Source: Leptospira abararensis
Lineage (GTDB): Bacteria > Spirochaetota > Leptospiria > Leptospirales > Leptospiraceae
Reading direction: 5' to 3'
Assembly: GCF_016918735.1 (NCBI RefSeq)
Contig: NZ_JAFFPR010000019.1
Span: 72,920 to 136,919 of the forward strand
Length of the DNA stretch: 64,000 bases
Position numbers and translations under genes: made by a program. How positions within the stretch are numbered: position 1 is the first letter of the stretch; every line of letters starts with the position of its first letter. The notes beneath the pieces are model-generated. The model was not told the origin of the DNA. It searched no databases and saw nothing but the letters and a program-made list of their open reading frames with translations. Below, piece by piece: positions 16,905-26,432 of this stretch.

Positions 16905-18194
16905 TTAAATTTCCTTGAGTGATTTTGTTATGATCGCGAGGCCTTCTTTGACGATGGACTCTTCTGCGGTAATCGGAACTAGGATTCGAATCACGTTTCC
17001 ATACACACCGCAAGAAAGTAGGACAAGTCCATGTTCCAATGCTTTGGCTGTGAGTTTTTTTGCTAAATCAGCAGATGGTTTGTTGGCATCACCATTTTCT
17101 ACGAGCTCAAACGCCACCATACCACCTAATCCGCGTATCTCGCCCATATGAGGATAGGATTTTTTGATTTCTGTTAGTTCAGCGATCAACATTTTGCCGA
17201 GGTTCACAGACTTCTCTAAAATCCCTTCTTCTTCGATGAGATCCATGACCGCAATCCCGGCCGCACAAGCTACTGGGTTTCCCGCATAGGTTCCGCCGAG
17301 TCCACCAGGTTCTACTGCATCCATGATGGATGTTTTTCCAATCACAGCCGAGAGTGGCATACCAGCTGCGAGTGATTTAGCTGTAGTGATGAGATCCGGT
17401 TTGATTCCCGAATGTTCGATGGCAAAAAGTTTTCCGGTTCTTGCAAATCCGGACTGGACTTCATCGGCAATGAGAAGGATTCCATGTTCATCACAAATGG
17501 CCCTTAGTTTTTTTAAAAAACTAGGAGAAGCAATATAAAACCCACCTTCACCTTGCACGGGTTCGATGGCAATTGCCGCCACACGAGAGGGATCAATGTC
17601 TGCCTTAAATAAATTATGCAAAGCTTTGATAGAATCGTCTTCTGTCACCCCATGGTATTCCATCGGAAAAGGAATGTGGTAAACATCACTGGCAAAAGGA
17701 CCAAATCCTTTTTTGTAAGGAACCACTTTTCCTGTGAGGGCAAGAGCCATCATGGTTCGTCCATGAAACCCACCAAGAAAACTGATGATCCCAGGTCTCC
17801 CAGTAGCCGCTCTTGCAATTTTCACTGCATTTTCTAAGGCTTCGGCCCCAGAAGAAAAAAGAATCGTTTTAGCACCCCCATCAATCGGCGCTTTGGCGTT
17901 TAGTTTTTCGCAAAGCACGATATAAGGTTCATACGGCATAATTTGGAAGGCAGTGTGTAAAACTTGGTCCACTTGTTTGTGGATGGCAGCGACTACTTTG
18001 GGATGGCAATGTCCTGTATTTTGAACTCCAATCCCACCACCGAAGTCAATAAAGCGTTTGCCTTCAATGTCCCAAATTTCTGCATTTTTTGCTTTTTCGG
18101 CAAACACTGGATAGGCGGTAGTCACACCCCTCGGAACGTTTGCGAGTCTTCTTTCCCATAGGGTTTGGTTTGTTTGTTTTTGATTGCCCGTCAT
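16905..18194 (-). CDS. gabT: 4-aminobutyrate aminotransferase
   Basis: 429-residue class III PLP aminotransferase, converting GABA plus 2-oxoglutarate to succinate semialdehyde plus glutamate. PLP contacts are visible: SSGAEALENAVKIAR, GGFHGRTMMALALTGK, LLIADEVQSGFARTGK, and the Schiff-base Lys in TTAKSLAAGMPLSAV. IEPVQGEGG is typical of GabT. The start overlaps the gabD stop by ATGA, so translation is coupled. It could also accept beta-alanine or 5-aminovalerate, but the flanking gabD and patD fit GABA. Confidence 0.92.
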   Translation of the reverse strand: MTGNQKQTNQTLWERRLANVPRGVTTAYPVFAEKAKNAEIWDIEGKRFIDFGGGIGVQNTGHCHPKVVAAIHKQVDQVLHTAFQIMPYEPYIVLCEKLNAKAPIDGGAKTILFSSGAEALENAVKIARAATGRPGIISFLGGFHGRTMMALALTGKVVPYKKGFGPFASDVYHIPFPMEYHGVTEDDSIKALHNLFKADIDPSRVAAIAIEPVQGEGGFYIASPSFLKKLRAICDEHGILLIADEVQSGFARTGKLFAIEHSGIKPDLITTAKSLAAGMPLSAVIGKTSIMDAVEPGGLGGTYAGNPVACAAGIAVMDLIEEEGILEKSVNLGKMLIAELTEIKKSYPHMGEIRGLGGMVAFELVENGDANKPSADLAKKLTAKALEHGLVLLSCGVYGNVIRILVPITAEESIVKEGLAIITKSLKEI

Positions 18195-19648
18195 GTGATT
18201 CCTCCGAGGCAGAGATATTTGGTTACTGTATAATCATCGAGTCCGTATTTGGAACCTTCCCGTCCCATTCCAGAAAATTTAACGCCCCCAAAAGGGACTT
18301 GTTCGGAAGAAATTAATCCTTCGTTAATTCCCACCATCCCGTATTCCAGTTGTTCGGCGACCCTAAAAATGCGAGCCATGTCCTTGGTATACAAATAAGA
18401 GGCGAGTCCAAAGTCAGTATAGTTTGCCAAATGGATGGCTTCTTCTTCTGTTTGAAAGGTTTGGATGCAGGAGACAGGTCCAAAGGTTTCTTCCTTTGTC
18501 ACAACCATGGAGGAATTCACTGGATAGAGAACAGTTGGCTCAAAAAAATTCCCGCCTAGGTTGTGTTCTTTTCCGCCGGTAAGGACTTTGGCTCCTTTGG
18601 AAACGGCATCTTGGATATGCGATTTTACTTTTTCCAGAGCCGCCTCATTGATAAGTGGGCCTTGTTGGGCATTGGGTTCCATTCCATTGGCGACCACTAA
18701 TTCCTTGGCTTTATCGGCTAATTTTTTAGAAAACTCTTCTGCAATCGAAGCCTGGACAAGGAAGCGGTTCACACAAACACAAGTTTGTCCTGTGTTTCTG
18801 TATTTGGAAAGCATGGCACCCTTAACGGCTTCGTTTATGTCAGCATCTTCAAAAACTATAAAGGGAGCATTGCCACCGAGCTCCAGTGAGAGTTTTTTTA
18901 AAGTGGCCGCAGATTTTTCCATTAAATAAATTCCCGTTTTTGTGGAACCAGTAAAACTGAGTTTACGAACTTCTTTACTTTCTAAAATGGATTTCCCGAT
19001 AGCGATGGGATCACCAACTAACACATTCCATACGCCTTTCGGAAGTCCTGCTCTTTCGGCAAGGACTGCCATGGCAAGAGCAGAGTAGGGTGTGAGCTCT
19101 GCGGGTTTGGAAACAACAGTGCATCCGGCGGCAAGTGCTGGTGCAACTTTTCTTGCAAGCATAGCTGCTGGAAAATTCCAAGGAGTGATGGTTCCCACAA
19201 CTCCGATAGGTTCCTTTAATACAAGGATTCTTGTATCTTTTCTATGAGAAGGAATGATATCTCCATAGGAACGTTTTGCTTCTTCACCGAACCATTCGAT
19301 GTAAGAGGCAGCATAAGCAATCTCCCCCCTAGCTTCCGTTAGTGGCTTCCCTTGTTCTTGGGTCATGATGAGGGCCAAATCTTCTTGGTTATCCATCATA
19401 AGTTGGAACCATTTGCGTAAAATTCCGGCCCTTTCTTTTGCGGGTCGCGTTTTCCAGTCTTTCAATGCTTCTACTGCTGAACGAATGGCGCGGCTCGTAT
19501 CTTTTTCTGTGGAGTGGGGAATGTTTCCAATCGCTTCACCGTTTGCGGGGTTATGTACTAAAATTTCTTTGTTATTTTCCGCAGGGCACCAAACCCCACC
19601 AATGAAGTTTTCTTGTCGGAAAAGGTCTTTGTCTTTGATGTATTTCAT
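18191..19648 (-). CDS. gabD: succinate-semialdehyde dehydrogenase
   Basis: 485-residue aldehyde dehydrogenase, first gene of the operon, oxidising succinate semialdehyde to succinate, the final step of GABA entry into the TCA cycle. Catalytic Cys is in [11 protein letters not shown] (the CVC pair is typical of GabD) and the Glu in [22 protein letters not shown] and [22 protein letters not shown] are cofactor and substrate-tunnel motifs. Its upstream region (139 bp) is shared with the divergent polyamine-binding lipoprotein gene, suggesting common regulation. Confidence 0.92.
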   Translation of the reverse strand: MKYIKDKDLFRQENFIGGVWCPAENNKEILVHNPANGEAIGNIPHSTEKDTSRAIRSAVEALKDWKTRPAKERAGILRKWFQLMMDNQEDLALIMTQEQGKPLTEARGEIAYAASYIEWFGEEAKRSYGDIIPSHRKDTRILVLKEPIGVVGTITPWNFPAAMLARKVAPALAAGCTVVSKPAELTPYSALAMAVLAERAGLPKGVWNVLVGDPIAIGKSILESKEVRKLSFTGSTKTGIYLMEKSAATLKKLSLELGGNAPFIVFEDADINEAVKGAMLSKYRNTGQTCVCVNRFLVQASIAEEFSKKLADKAKELVVANGMEPNAQQGPLINEAALEKVKSHIQDAVSKGAKVLTGGKEHNLGGNFFEPTVLYPVNSSMVVTKEETFGPVSCIQTFQTEEEAIHLANYTDFGLASYLYTKDMARIFRVAEQLEYGMVGINEGLISSEQVPFGGVKFSGMGREGSKYGLDDYTVTKYLCLGGIT

Positions 19649-19721
19649 ACGAAACCTGTGCTTTCATCGAAATCCCAGCTCCTAAAAATTCCTACCTTTT
19701 TTTTGAAAACCTAGGAAGTGG

Positions 19722-19749
19722 TTGCTTAATTTTGGGTTTTTGGTATCTA
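19722..19749 (+). promoter_or_regulatory. candidate promoter for the polyamine transporter operon
   Basis: TTGCTT (19722-19727), a 16 bp spacer and TATCTA (19744-19749) lie 39 bp before the ATG at 19788. Partial matches to both hexamers; an AGGAG at 19772-19776 serves as ribosome site. No clear operator symmetry was found in this divergent region. Confidence 0.3.
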
Positions 19750-19787
19750 AATCACTGACATAAGTAAAACCAGGAGCACATAGGTTT

Positions 19788-20957
19788 ATGAAATTCGATT
19801 CATACAAACGAGTGGTTTTTTCTGTTGCAGTTCTTTCGATCGCATTTGCGGTTGCCTGCGGCAAAAAAGAAACAAAGGTTTCCGAAATCGGACAAAGCGA
19901 GGGAGAAGTTTCCATCGTAGCTTGGCCGGGGTATATTGAACGTGGTGAAACAGACAAAGGATACGACTGGGTCACTGAATTTGAAAAAAGTTCTGGCTGT
20001 AAAGTCAATGTAAAAACTGCCGCTACATCTGATGAGATGGTAGCACTGATGAATGAAGGTGGGTTTGACCTCGTCACTGCCTCTGGTGATGCTTCGTTAC
20101 GACTCGTTGCTGGTGGAAAGGTTCAAGAAATCAATACTGACCTAATCCCTAGTTGGAAAAATGTAGATTCTCGTTTGCAAAATGCTCCTTGGCATACAGT
20201 GGAAGGAAAACATTTTGGTGTACCTTACCAATGGGGTCCAAACGTACTTATGTACAACACTAAGGTTTTCAAAAAAGCTCCGACTAGTTGGAATGTTGTT
20301 TTTGAAGAACAAGTATTGGCGGACGGAAAATCAAACAAAGGTCGCGTACAAGCATTCGACGGTCCGATTTATATTGCCGATGCTGCTTTGTATTTAAAAC
20401 AAGCAAAACCGGAACTCGGAATCCAAGATCCTTATGAACTGGATGAGAAACAATACAATGCTGTCATTGAACTCTTAAAAAAACAAAGACAATTGGTTCC
20501 CAAGTATTGGCATGATGCGATGGTACAAGTGGATGACTTCAAAAAAGAAGGACTTGTTGCTTCTTCTACATGGCCATTCCAAGTAAACTTACTTGTTGGT
20601 GAAAAACAACCTGTAGCTTCTGTCGTTCCGCAAGAAGGAGCCACTGGCTGGGCAGATAGCACCATGTTACATAAAGATTCAAAACATGTAAACTGTGCTT
20701 ACAAATGGATGGAACATTCCCTTTCTCCAAAAGTTCAGGGTGACCTTGCTTCTTGGTTTGGATCGGTTCCATCGGTTCCTTCTGCTTGTAAAGGAAATGC
20801 TCTTCTTGGGGACACAGGTTGTGCCATAAACGGTTTCAATAACTTTGAAAAAATCTCTTTCTGGAGAACACCAAAAGAAGATTGTTCCGGTGGAAGAAAA
20901 TGTATACCTTACAAAAAATGGGCTGAAGATTATATTTCCATCATCGGAAGTAAATAG
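19788..20957 (+). CDS. polyamine-type ABC transporter substrate-binding lipoprotein (YdcS-like)
   Basis: 389 residues with a lipoprotein signal ending at AFAVAC (Cys at 24), the relaxed lipobox common in leptospires. The mature domain is a PotD/PotF-class binding protein: VSIVAWPGYIERG at its start, then FDLVTASGDASLRL, GVPYQWGPNVLMYNT and TSWNVVFEE. It most resembles E. coli YdcS, the binding protein of the ydcSTUV system next to patD. The expected ligand is putrescine or a related polyamine, or GABA itself. It heads a four-gene operon and is divergent from gabD. Confidence 0.82.
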   Translation: MKFDSYKRVVFSVAVLSIAFAVACGKKETKVSEIGQSEGEVSIVAWPGYIERGETDKGYDWVTEFEKSSGCKVNVKTAATSDEMVALMNEGGFDLVTASGDASLRLVAGGKVQEINTDLIPSWKNVDSRLQNAPWHTVEGKHFGVPYQWGPNVLMYNTKVFKKAPTSWNVVFEEQVLADGKSNKGRVQAFDGPIYIADAALYLKQAKPELGIQDPYELDEKQYNAVIELLKKQRQLVPKYWHDAMVQVDDFKKEGLVASSTWPFQVNLLVGEKQPVASVVPQEGATGWADSTMLHKDSKHVNCAYKWMEHSLSPKVQGDLASWFGSVPSVPSACKGNALLGDTGCAINGFNNFEKISFWRTPKEDCSGGRKCIPYKKWAEDYISIIGSK

Positions 20958-20991
20958 ATCCTAACATCACATGAGTTCTGAAGGAGAAGGA

Positions 20992-22017
20992 ATGAACCAA
21001 GTTTACGATGTTGAATTTCAAAATGTAACAAGGAAATTCGACCAATTTATAGCGGTGGATGATGTCTCCTTCGGGATTAAAAAAGGTGAATTCTTTTCGA
21101 TGTTAGGCCCTTCTGGGTCTGGAAAAACAACCTGCCTCCGTATGGTGGCAGGATTTCAAGATACAACTTCAGGAAGGGTTCTTTTGGAAGGTGTTGATGT
21201 CACAGGCATCCCACCTTACAAAAGAAATGTGAACACAGTCTTTCAAGACTATGCCTTATTTCCCCACATGACTGTGGCCGAAAATGTGGGGTATGGTTTA
21301 AAAATTAAAAAAACTTCCTCAAAAGAAATTCACCAAAGAGTTTCAGATATGCTCGCTATGGTGCGCCTTCCCGATGTGGGAAATCGCAAACCATCGGAAC
21401 TATCCGGGGGACAAAGACAAAGGATTGCTCTGGCAAGGGCACTTATCAATCGTCCGGGTGTACTCCTTCTCGATGAACCACTCGGTGCCCTTGATTTAAA
21501 ACTTAGAGAAGAGATGCAATTGGAACTCAAAGCCATCCAAAAAGAAGTGGGGATTACTTTTATCTTTGTCACTCATGACCAAGAAGAAGCACTTTCTATG
21601 TCGGATCGGATTGCTGTCTTTAACAAAGGTAAGGTGGAGCAGATTGCCACCCCAGAAGAATTGTATGACCGTCCAAAAACCGAATTTGTTGCTAACTTTG
21701 TGGGAACATCCAATATCCTCTCAATCGAAGAAACCAAAAGGCTCACGGGCCAAACGGGAAAAGGGATGATTCGTCCCGAACGAGTGCATGTATTTGCCAA
21801 CGCCAAAGAGGACAATTATTCTACAGGATATAGAACTTTTAAAGCAATACTCAAAAGCCAAGTGTATTCAGGTGCCACTTCCAAAATGCATTTCGAAACA
21901 CCTGCCGGTTCACGGATCATTGCCTCCACACAAAACTTAAAAATATCAGCAGAACATATTGCTGTTGGTTCGGAAGTGCTTGTGGGTTGGAAAGATTCTG
22001 ACATGCACTTACTTTAA
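20992..22017 (+). CDS. polyamine-type ABC transporter ATP-binding protein (YdcT/PotA-like)
   Basis: ABC ATPase of 341 residues with Walker A GPSGSGKTT, signature LSGGQRQR, Walker B VLLLDEPLGALD and H-loop THDQ. A C-terminal regulatory OB domain (TOBE-2, about 235-341) is as in PotA. An earlier in-frame ATG exists at 20971, but AAGGAG at 20981-20986 sits 5 bp before the ATG at 20992, so I start there. It energises uptake through the two permeases encoded next. Confidence 0.88.
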   Translation: MNQVYDVEFQNVTRKFDQFIAVDDVSFGIKKGEFFSMLGPSGSGKTTCLRMVAGFQDTTSGRVLLEGVDVTGIPPYKRNVNTVFQDYALFPHMTVAENVGYGLKIKKTSSKEIHQRVSDMLAMVRLPDVGNRKPSELSGGQRQRIALARALINRPGVLLLDEPLGALDLKLREEMQLELKAIQKEVGITFIFVTHDQEEALSMSDRIAVFNKGKVEQIATPEELYDRPKTEFVANFVGTSNILSIEETKRLTGQTGKGMIRPERVHVFANAKEDNYSTGYRTFKAILKSQVYSGATSKMHFETPAGSRIIASTQNLKISAEHIAVGSEVLVGWKDSDMHLL

Positions 22018-22027
22018 GGATTTGTAA

Positions 22028-22945
22028 ATGACAACTACCTTTGATAAGTTTTTTACATTTCTTTTTTATCGGAAAGGCCTTGCGATTTTTTTGTTACTCG
22101 CACCACTTCTCATTTGGCTTGGTGTCGTCTACTTGGGATCGCTTTTTACTCTTCTCATCCAAAGTTTTTTCTCCATTGATTCTTTTTCTGGAGTCATCAA
22201 ACGAGAGTTTACTTTAGAATCTTATTATGATCTATTTCGCCAAAGTACAAATTGGGATATCATCATTCGTACCACAACCATGGCCTTTACTGTTACCGTG
22301 GTCAGTGCCATCATTGCTTTTCCGATAGCTTATTATATGGCGATGTATGCAGGCCCAAAACTAAAACCGATTCTCTATTTGGGTGTTATGTTGCCACTTT
22401 GGTCCAGTTATCTTGTGAAAGTTTATTCATGGAAACTGATTATGGCAAAAGAAGGAATCCTTACTTGGTGTTTGGAAGAACTTGGTCTCCTTCATGTTTT
22501 AGATTCCATTCTTTCGTTACCAGTGGTTGGAGGAACATCTCTGTCCTTCTCTTACATTGGAATGTTTTTAGTTTTTGTATACATTTGGCTTCCTTATATG
22601 ATTCTTCCCATCCAAGCCTCTTTGGAACGAATTCCTAAGTCTCTCCTCGAAGCCTCTTCGGATTTAGGTGGGGGACCGTCCCAAACCTTTCGCAAAGTGG
22701 TGTTGCCATTGGCATTTCCAGGAGTAGTCGCAGGATCTATTTTCACCTTCTCGCTTACGTTAGGTGACTATATCATTCCCACTATTATCGGAAATTCGAG
22801 TTATTTTATTGGAATGGCCGTTTACACCCACCAAGGAACAGCGGGTAACATCCCTTTGGCGGCAGCCTTTTCAGTGATTCCCATTATCATTATGATGGTT
22901 TATCTGATGATTGCCAAACGATTAGGAGCCTTCGATGCCCTCTAA
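22028..22945 (+). CDS. polyamine-type ABC transporter permease (YdcU/PotB-like)
   Basis: 305-residue inner-membrane permease with about six membrane helices. The cytoplasmic EAA loop that docks the ATPase is visible as EASSDLGGGPSQTFRKVVLPLAFPG (about 212-236, shown here only as a landmark; key residues E, G and P). It starts 10 bp after the ATPase stop and overlaps the second permease by 11 bp. Confidence 0.87.
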   Translation: MTTTFDKFFTFLFYRKGLAIFLLLAPLLIWLGVVYLGSLFTLLIQSFFSIDSFSGVIKREFTLESYYDLFRQSTNWDIIIRTTTMAFTVTVVSAIIAFPIAYYMAMYAGPKLKPILYLGVMLPLWSSYLVKVYSWKLIMAKEGILTWCLEELGLLHVLDSILSLPVVGGTSLSFSYIGMFLVFVYIWLPYMILPIQASLERIPKSLLEASSDLGGGPSQTFRKVVLPLAFPGVVAGSIFTFSLTLGDYIIPTIIGNSSYFIGMAVYTHQGTAGNIPLAAAFSVIPIIIMMVYLMIAKRLGAFDAL

Positions 22946-23738
22946 ATGGAATTTCGGAACCATCGGACTAAAAGTTGCCACCATCCTTGGTTTTCTTTTT
23001 ATCCACATTCCTATTTTTATCATCATCATGTACGCCTTCTCTACAGATGAAAAAACATTCCAATTTCCACTACCTGGATTTACTCTCAAATGGTTTGGGG
23101 TGGCATGGGATAGAAATGATATTTGGGAAGCCATCATCCTTTCTTCGCAAGTGGCAACGATCTCGACTGTCATGGCCATTATTCTTGGAACCTTGGCCTG
23201 CCTTGCCGTTTACAGGAGCAAATTTTTTGGAAGGGAAGTGATTTCCTTTCTTGTGATTTTGCCAATTGCTTTGCCTGGGATTGTAACCGGTATTTCTTTA
23301 CGATCCGCCATGTCTCTTTTTGGGATTCCCTTTAGTACATGGACCATTGTCATCGCACATGCAACTTTTTGTATTGTAACAGTTTATAATAACGTACTGG
23401 CTAGGCTTCGTCGAAGTTCTCATTCTATGGTGGAAGCATCTATGGATTTAGGGGCCAACCCTTGGCAAACATTTCGATTTGTCATTTTGCCAAATATCGC
23501 CACGGCTTTGTTAGCTGGTGGAATGTTGTCCTTTGCTTTATCATTTGATGAAGTGATTGTGACCACCTTTACAGCAGGGCAACAGTCCACAGTCCCTATT
23601 TGGATGTTAACAGAATTCATTCGTCCGAGGCAGAGGCCAGTCACCAATGTGGTAGCTGTATTTGTGATTCTTGTAACAACACTACCGATACTTGTAGCCT
23701 ATTATTTAACCAAAGAAGATGAAGGTGGGAAAAAGTAA
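22935..23738 (+). CDS. polyamine-type ABC transporter permease (YdcV/PotC-like)
   Basis: 267-residue permease with about six membrane helices and an EAA loop EASMDLGANPWQTF (about 166-179) followed by VILPNIATALLAGG. This is the PotC/YdcV half of the heterodimeric channel. Its start lies within the end of the previous gene, so the two are translationally coupled. It is the last gene of the transporter operon; 130 bp follow before the universal stress protein. Confidence 0.87.
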   Translation: MPSKWNFGTIGLKVATILGFLFIHIPIFIIIMYAFSTDEKTFQFPLPGFTLKWFGVAWDRNDIWEAIILSSQVATISTVMAIILGTLACLAVYRSKFFGREVISFLVILPIALPGIVTGISLRSAMSLFGIPFSTWTIVIAHATFCIVTVYNNVLARLRRSSHSMVEASMDLGANPWQTFRFVILPNIATALLAGGMLSFALSFDEVIVTTFTAGQQSTVPIWMLTEFIRPRQRPVTNVVAVFVILVTTLPILVAYYLTKEDEGGKK

Positions 23739-23809
23739 TTCCTACTCATCTCTCCAATCTTTTCTTTAGTCTCTGATCTAATGTAGAAACTGTTACAGTT
23801 TTGTAAATT

Positions 23810-23823
23810 TTGACATTTATCAA
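23810..23823 (+). promoter_or_regulatory. FNR/CRP-box-like palindrome upstream of usp
   Basis: TTGACATTTATCAA matches the FNR consensus TTGAT-N4-ATCAA at nine of ten positions, and lies 45 bp before the ATG of a universal stress gene, a common FNR/Anr target in other bacteria. Chance occurrence in AT-rich DNA is possible. Confidence 0.35.
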
Positions 23824-23868
23824 TGGAATTTCACTTTCCCAAATCCTAGAAGGTGGTAGACTTCTGGA

Positions 23869-24300
23869 ATGGAAAAATTGATTCAAAAGCTGATCATCCC
23901 CATCGATGGTTCACCAAGTTCTGCAAAAGCACTGGAATTTGGTTTGGCAATTGCAAAAGCAAGCAATGCAAAATGTTACGTTGTGGAAGTGGTTGAGGAT
24001 TTTGGTCCTTTGCCGGGTTATTATGACGCCGCGCCTGCTGGGAAAGATCGGGTGAAATGGATCTCCGAGCAACGTTTTGAAAAAATACATCCTATTTTAG
24101 ATGAAACTTCTGTAAAATGGGAACGTGTCGTAATAGAAGGTTATCCTGCTGAAGAAATATGCAAACTTGCTGAAAAAGAAAAAGCAGATTTGATCGTGAT
24201 TGGAAGTAGAGGTCATGGAATCCTCGGAAGATTCATTATGGGCAGTGTATCTGACCGAGTTGTTCACTATGCACCATGCTCAGTAACGGTGGTTAGGTGA
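23869..24300 (+). CDS. universal stress protein (UspA family)
   Basis: 143 residues, a single Usp domain. It starts with the conserved strand [19 protein letters not shown] and ends with the ATP-binding signature [17 protein letters not shown] (G-x2-G-x9-G-S), so it probably binds ATP. Cytoplasmic stress-response protein of unspecified target. Monocistronic by spacing, with an FNR-like box upstream. Confidence 0.88.
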   Translation: MEKLIQKLIIPIDGSPSSAKALEFGLAIAKASNAKCYVVEVVEDFGPLPGYYDAAPAGKDRVKWISEQRFEKIHPILDETSVKWERVVIEGYPAEEICKLAEKEKADLIVIGSRGHGILGRFIMGSVSDRVVHYAPCSVTVVR

Positions 24301-24302
24301 AT

Positions 24303-24320
24303 TTGACATAAATTTGTCAA
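24303..24320. promoter_or_regulatory. perfect inverted repeat upstream of AfsA-PilZ gene
   Basis: TTGACA-TAAATT-TGTCAA, a 6 bp perfect inverted repeat directly after the usp stop and about 83 bp before the AfsA-PilZ start. It could be an operator for the downstream operon or a weak hairpin; TTGACA may also serve as a -35. Confidence 0.3.
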
Positions 24321-24402
24321 TACGTTGTTAATTTAGTTGCGCTGAATTGTATCCTATCGGAATCTACGGACTAATCCTAGAGTAGATTTCCGGTTGATAC
24401 AT

Positions 24403-25662
24403 ATGAAGGTTTTTGAAAAAGAAGAACTCCCCGCAGTTTTGCCTCTCGACAAACGATACACAAGAACATATTTCCAAGACGATAGTTTCGTTTCTAATAT
24501 ACGAAGAGCTCTCCCTCGAATGATAACAACAGTTGTCATGGAAGAACATATCTTCCCTAGACTGAATCAGGAGGAAATTGACTTTTTACTACAATACTAT
24601 GCAAAAAGACAAGATACTAGTGGGAATTATTACCAACTCAAAACAATTCCGTATCGTATCCGTAAAGAGTCTGCAGAAAGAATTTTAGAAGAGGCTGGTG
24701 TGGATGAAACACAAAGAGATTTCATCAGTACCTTCTATCATTTTGATTCAGAATTACAACAATACATTCTGAACGATAAAGTCACAGAATCAGATGAAAT
24801 TCGAATCCTACAGATCATCAAACGCAGAGATTATTATGTTGGTAATGTAGAGAAGTCAATGATATCTGCAATCTTCGAGCCAATTGAAGAAATTCCTAAA
24901 AAAGATACTTTTTTTGCGAATCTTTATGTCCCAGCGGAACATAAGTTTTTTTCCCCACCCAACTTAAAACATATTTCGGGAATGCAAATTGTGGAAGCCG
25001 CCAGGCAGTTCGGAATTGCCTGCAACCATATGTATGGAAAAGTTCCGTTTGAAGGTGTCACCTTTTTATTGTTATATTTAAACTCTGAATTTTTCCAATA
25101 TGCCAAGATGAATATGCCGATCAAACTTCGGGCCAGAGCCATTGAGACCAAAAACAGTAAATCTGGTTATTGGAACTACTCAAAACTCGAAATTACAGCT
25201 TATCAGGAAAATCAAGAGATTACGAAAATCGAAATGGCTGCGAGTATTTTGCCTTTAAAAGTGTATAAACGCTTAAAAAGCACACAGGAAGAAGTGTATG
25301 AAATTGATCCAAGATTTCGGATTTTAGATCAGTTTAAGAACAATATTTCTGTTAGGGAAAATGGGCGTAATATTGTCTCAACCATTGAAAATATCTCTAG
25401 TTCAGGGTTTATGGTGCGCTGCTCAGGAATCCATCCCGGTGAATTGGCTGATAGTCAAAACCTCGAATTTTTTATGCATTTTGATATTGTCGGTTTCGTT
25501 CATGGAACTTGCATTTTATTATGGGTCAAAGAAGACGATAATAATGAAGACACCTTCTTTGCCGGTTTTCGTTTTGAATCGATTTCTGAACTGGACCAGG
25601 CAAATGTAAAGGAAGCTATCAATCGGTACGGACGGTTGATTGAAGAAAGGGAAATCCAATGA
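24403..25662 (+). CDS. AfsA-like hotdog protein fused to a PilZ domain
   Basis: 419 residues. Residues 1-160 form a helical region of unknown type. Residues about 165-300 resemble the A-factor biosynthesis hotdog domain (AfsA): FFANLYVPAEHKFFSPP, then GMQIVEAARQFGIACNH, then a GKVPFEGVTFLLL segment. The E198-x-x-R201 of EAARQ matches the Glu/Arg pair of AfsA-type enzymes, which join a beta-ketoacyl chain to a C3 unit to make butenolide signals. Residues about 305-415 are a PilZ domain with both c-di-GMP motifs, RENGR (318-322) and NISSSG (330-335). The ATG at 24403 is preferred over a TTG at 24394; neither has a good ribosome site. The stop overlaps the next gene by ATGA. Enzymatic activity is inferred; the hotdog could be only a binding module. 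Confidence 0.65.
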   Translation: MKVFEKEELPAVLPLDKRYTRTYFQDDSFVSNIRRALPRMITTVVMEEHIFPRLNQEEIDFLLQYYAKRQDTSGNYYQLKTIPYRIRKESAERILEEAGVDETQRDFISTFYHFDSELQQYILNDKVTESDEIRILQIIKRRDYYVGNVEKSMISAIFEPIEEIPKKDTFFANLYVPAEHKFFSPPNLKHISGMQIVEAARQFGIACNHMYGKVPFEGVTFLLLYLNSEFFQYAKMNMPIKLRARAIETKNSKSGYWNYSKLEITAYQENQEITKIEMAASILPLKVYKRLKSTQEEVYEIDPRFRILDQFKNNISVRENGRNIVSTIENISSSGFMVRCSGIHPGELADSQNLEFFMHFDIVGFVHGTCILLWVKEDDNNEDTFFAGFRFESISELDQANVKEAINRYGRLIEEREIQ

Positions 25663-26423
25663 GTGGAAAAAAAGTAGCACTAGTGACCGGCGGAACTTCT
25701 GGACTCGGAAGATCGATTGTTCTGGAATTTGCAAACGCTGGTTATGTGGTTGGATTTTGCGGAAGACGAAAACAAGAAGGGGAGGAAACTTTGGCCCTTC
25801 TTGAAAAACAAGGTGGCACAGGAATGTTTATTCGTTGTGATGTCACACAATCGGAAGCAGTTCGTAATTTTGTTGAATCAATCGTCGCAAAATATGGTTC
25901 CCTTGATGTGGCCGTGAACAATGCGGGGATTTCTGGAGTATTGAAAGCAACTGCAGATTATCCATTAGATATTTTTGATTCTGTGATGGATGTAAATTTA
26001 AAAGGCACCTTTCTCTCAATGCAATTTGAACTAAAACAGTTTTTGGTCCAAGGGAAAGGTGGGGTCATCATCAATGTTTCCTCGGCACTAGGTGTTCGAG
26101 GAAAAGAAAAAGCAGGACCTTATTCGATGACAAAACATGGAATCATTGGGCTCACCAAATCAGCTGCATTGGAGTATGGATCCTCTGGAATTCGTGTGGT
26201 TGCTCTTTGTCCTGGCGGGATTCAAACAGAAATGGATGATGTATTTTATGCCAATGTCCCAAACCCAGAAGAAGTCAAAAAAGAAAGAATGAAATCCTAT
26301 GCTTTGGGTAGAATGGCGACTCCCGAAGAAGTTGCGAAAACTTGTGTATGGTTGTCAACTGACGGGGCATCTTTTATCACAGGAGCTGTGATACCGGTAG
26401 ACGGCGGCAAAACTGCTAGATAA
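25659..26423 (+). CDS. FabG-like short-chain dehydrogenase/reductase
   Basis: 254-residue classical SDR with cofactor motif TGGTSGLG, NNAG, catalytic Ser (NVSSALG) and Y-x3-K (YSMTK), and a C-terminal VDGG. It closely follows the FabG/beta-ketoacyl reductase pattern and probably uses NAD(P)H. It overlaps the AfsA-PilZ gene by 4 bp, which suggests consecutive steps on one product: AfsA products need reduction in known butyrolactone pathways. Substrate not determinable from sequence. Confidence 0.8.
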   Translation: MSGKKVALVTGGTSGLGRSIVLEFANAGYVVGFCGRRKQEGEETLALLEKQGGTGMFIRCDVTQSEAVRNFVESIVAKYGSLDVAVNNAGISGVLKATADYPLDIFDSVMDVNLKGTFLSMQFELKQFLVQGKGGVIINVSSALGVRGKEKAGPYSMTKHGIIGLTKSAALEYGSSGIRVVALCPGGIQTEMDDVFYANVPNPEEVKKERMKSYALGRMATPEEVAKTCVWLSTDGASFITGAVIPVDGGKTAR

Positions 26424-26432
26424 GGAAACCCA

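Noticed and set aside
19682..20077. Open frame opposite the polyamine-binding lipoprotein
   Set aside because: Antisense shadow without signal, domain or ribosome site.
20971..20991. First ATG of the transporter ATPase gene
   Set aside because: AAGGAG lies within these codons and serves the ATG at 20992.
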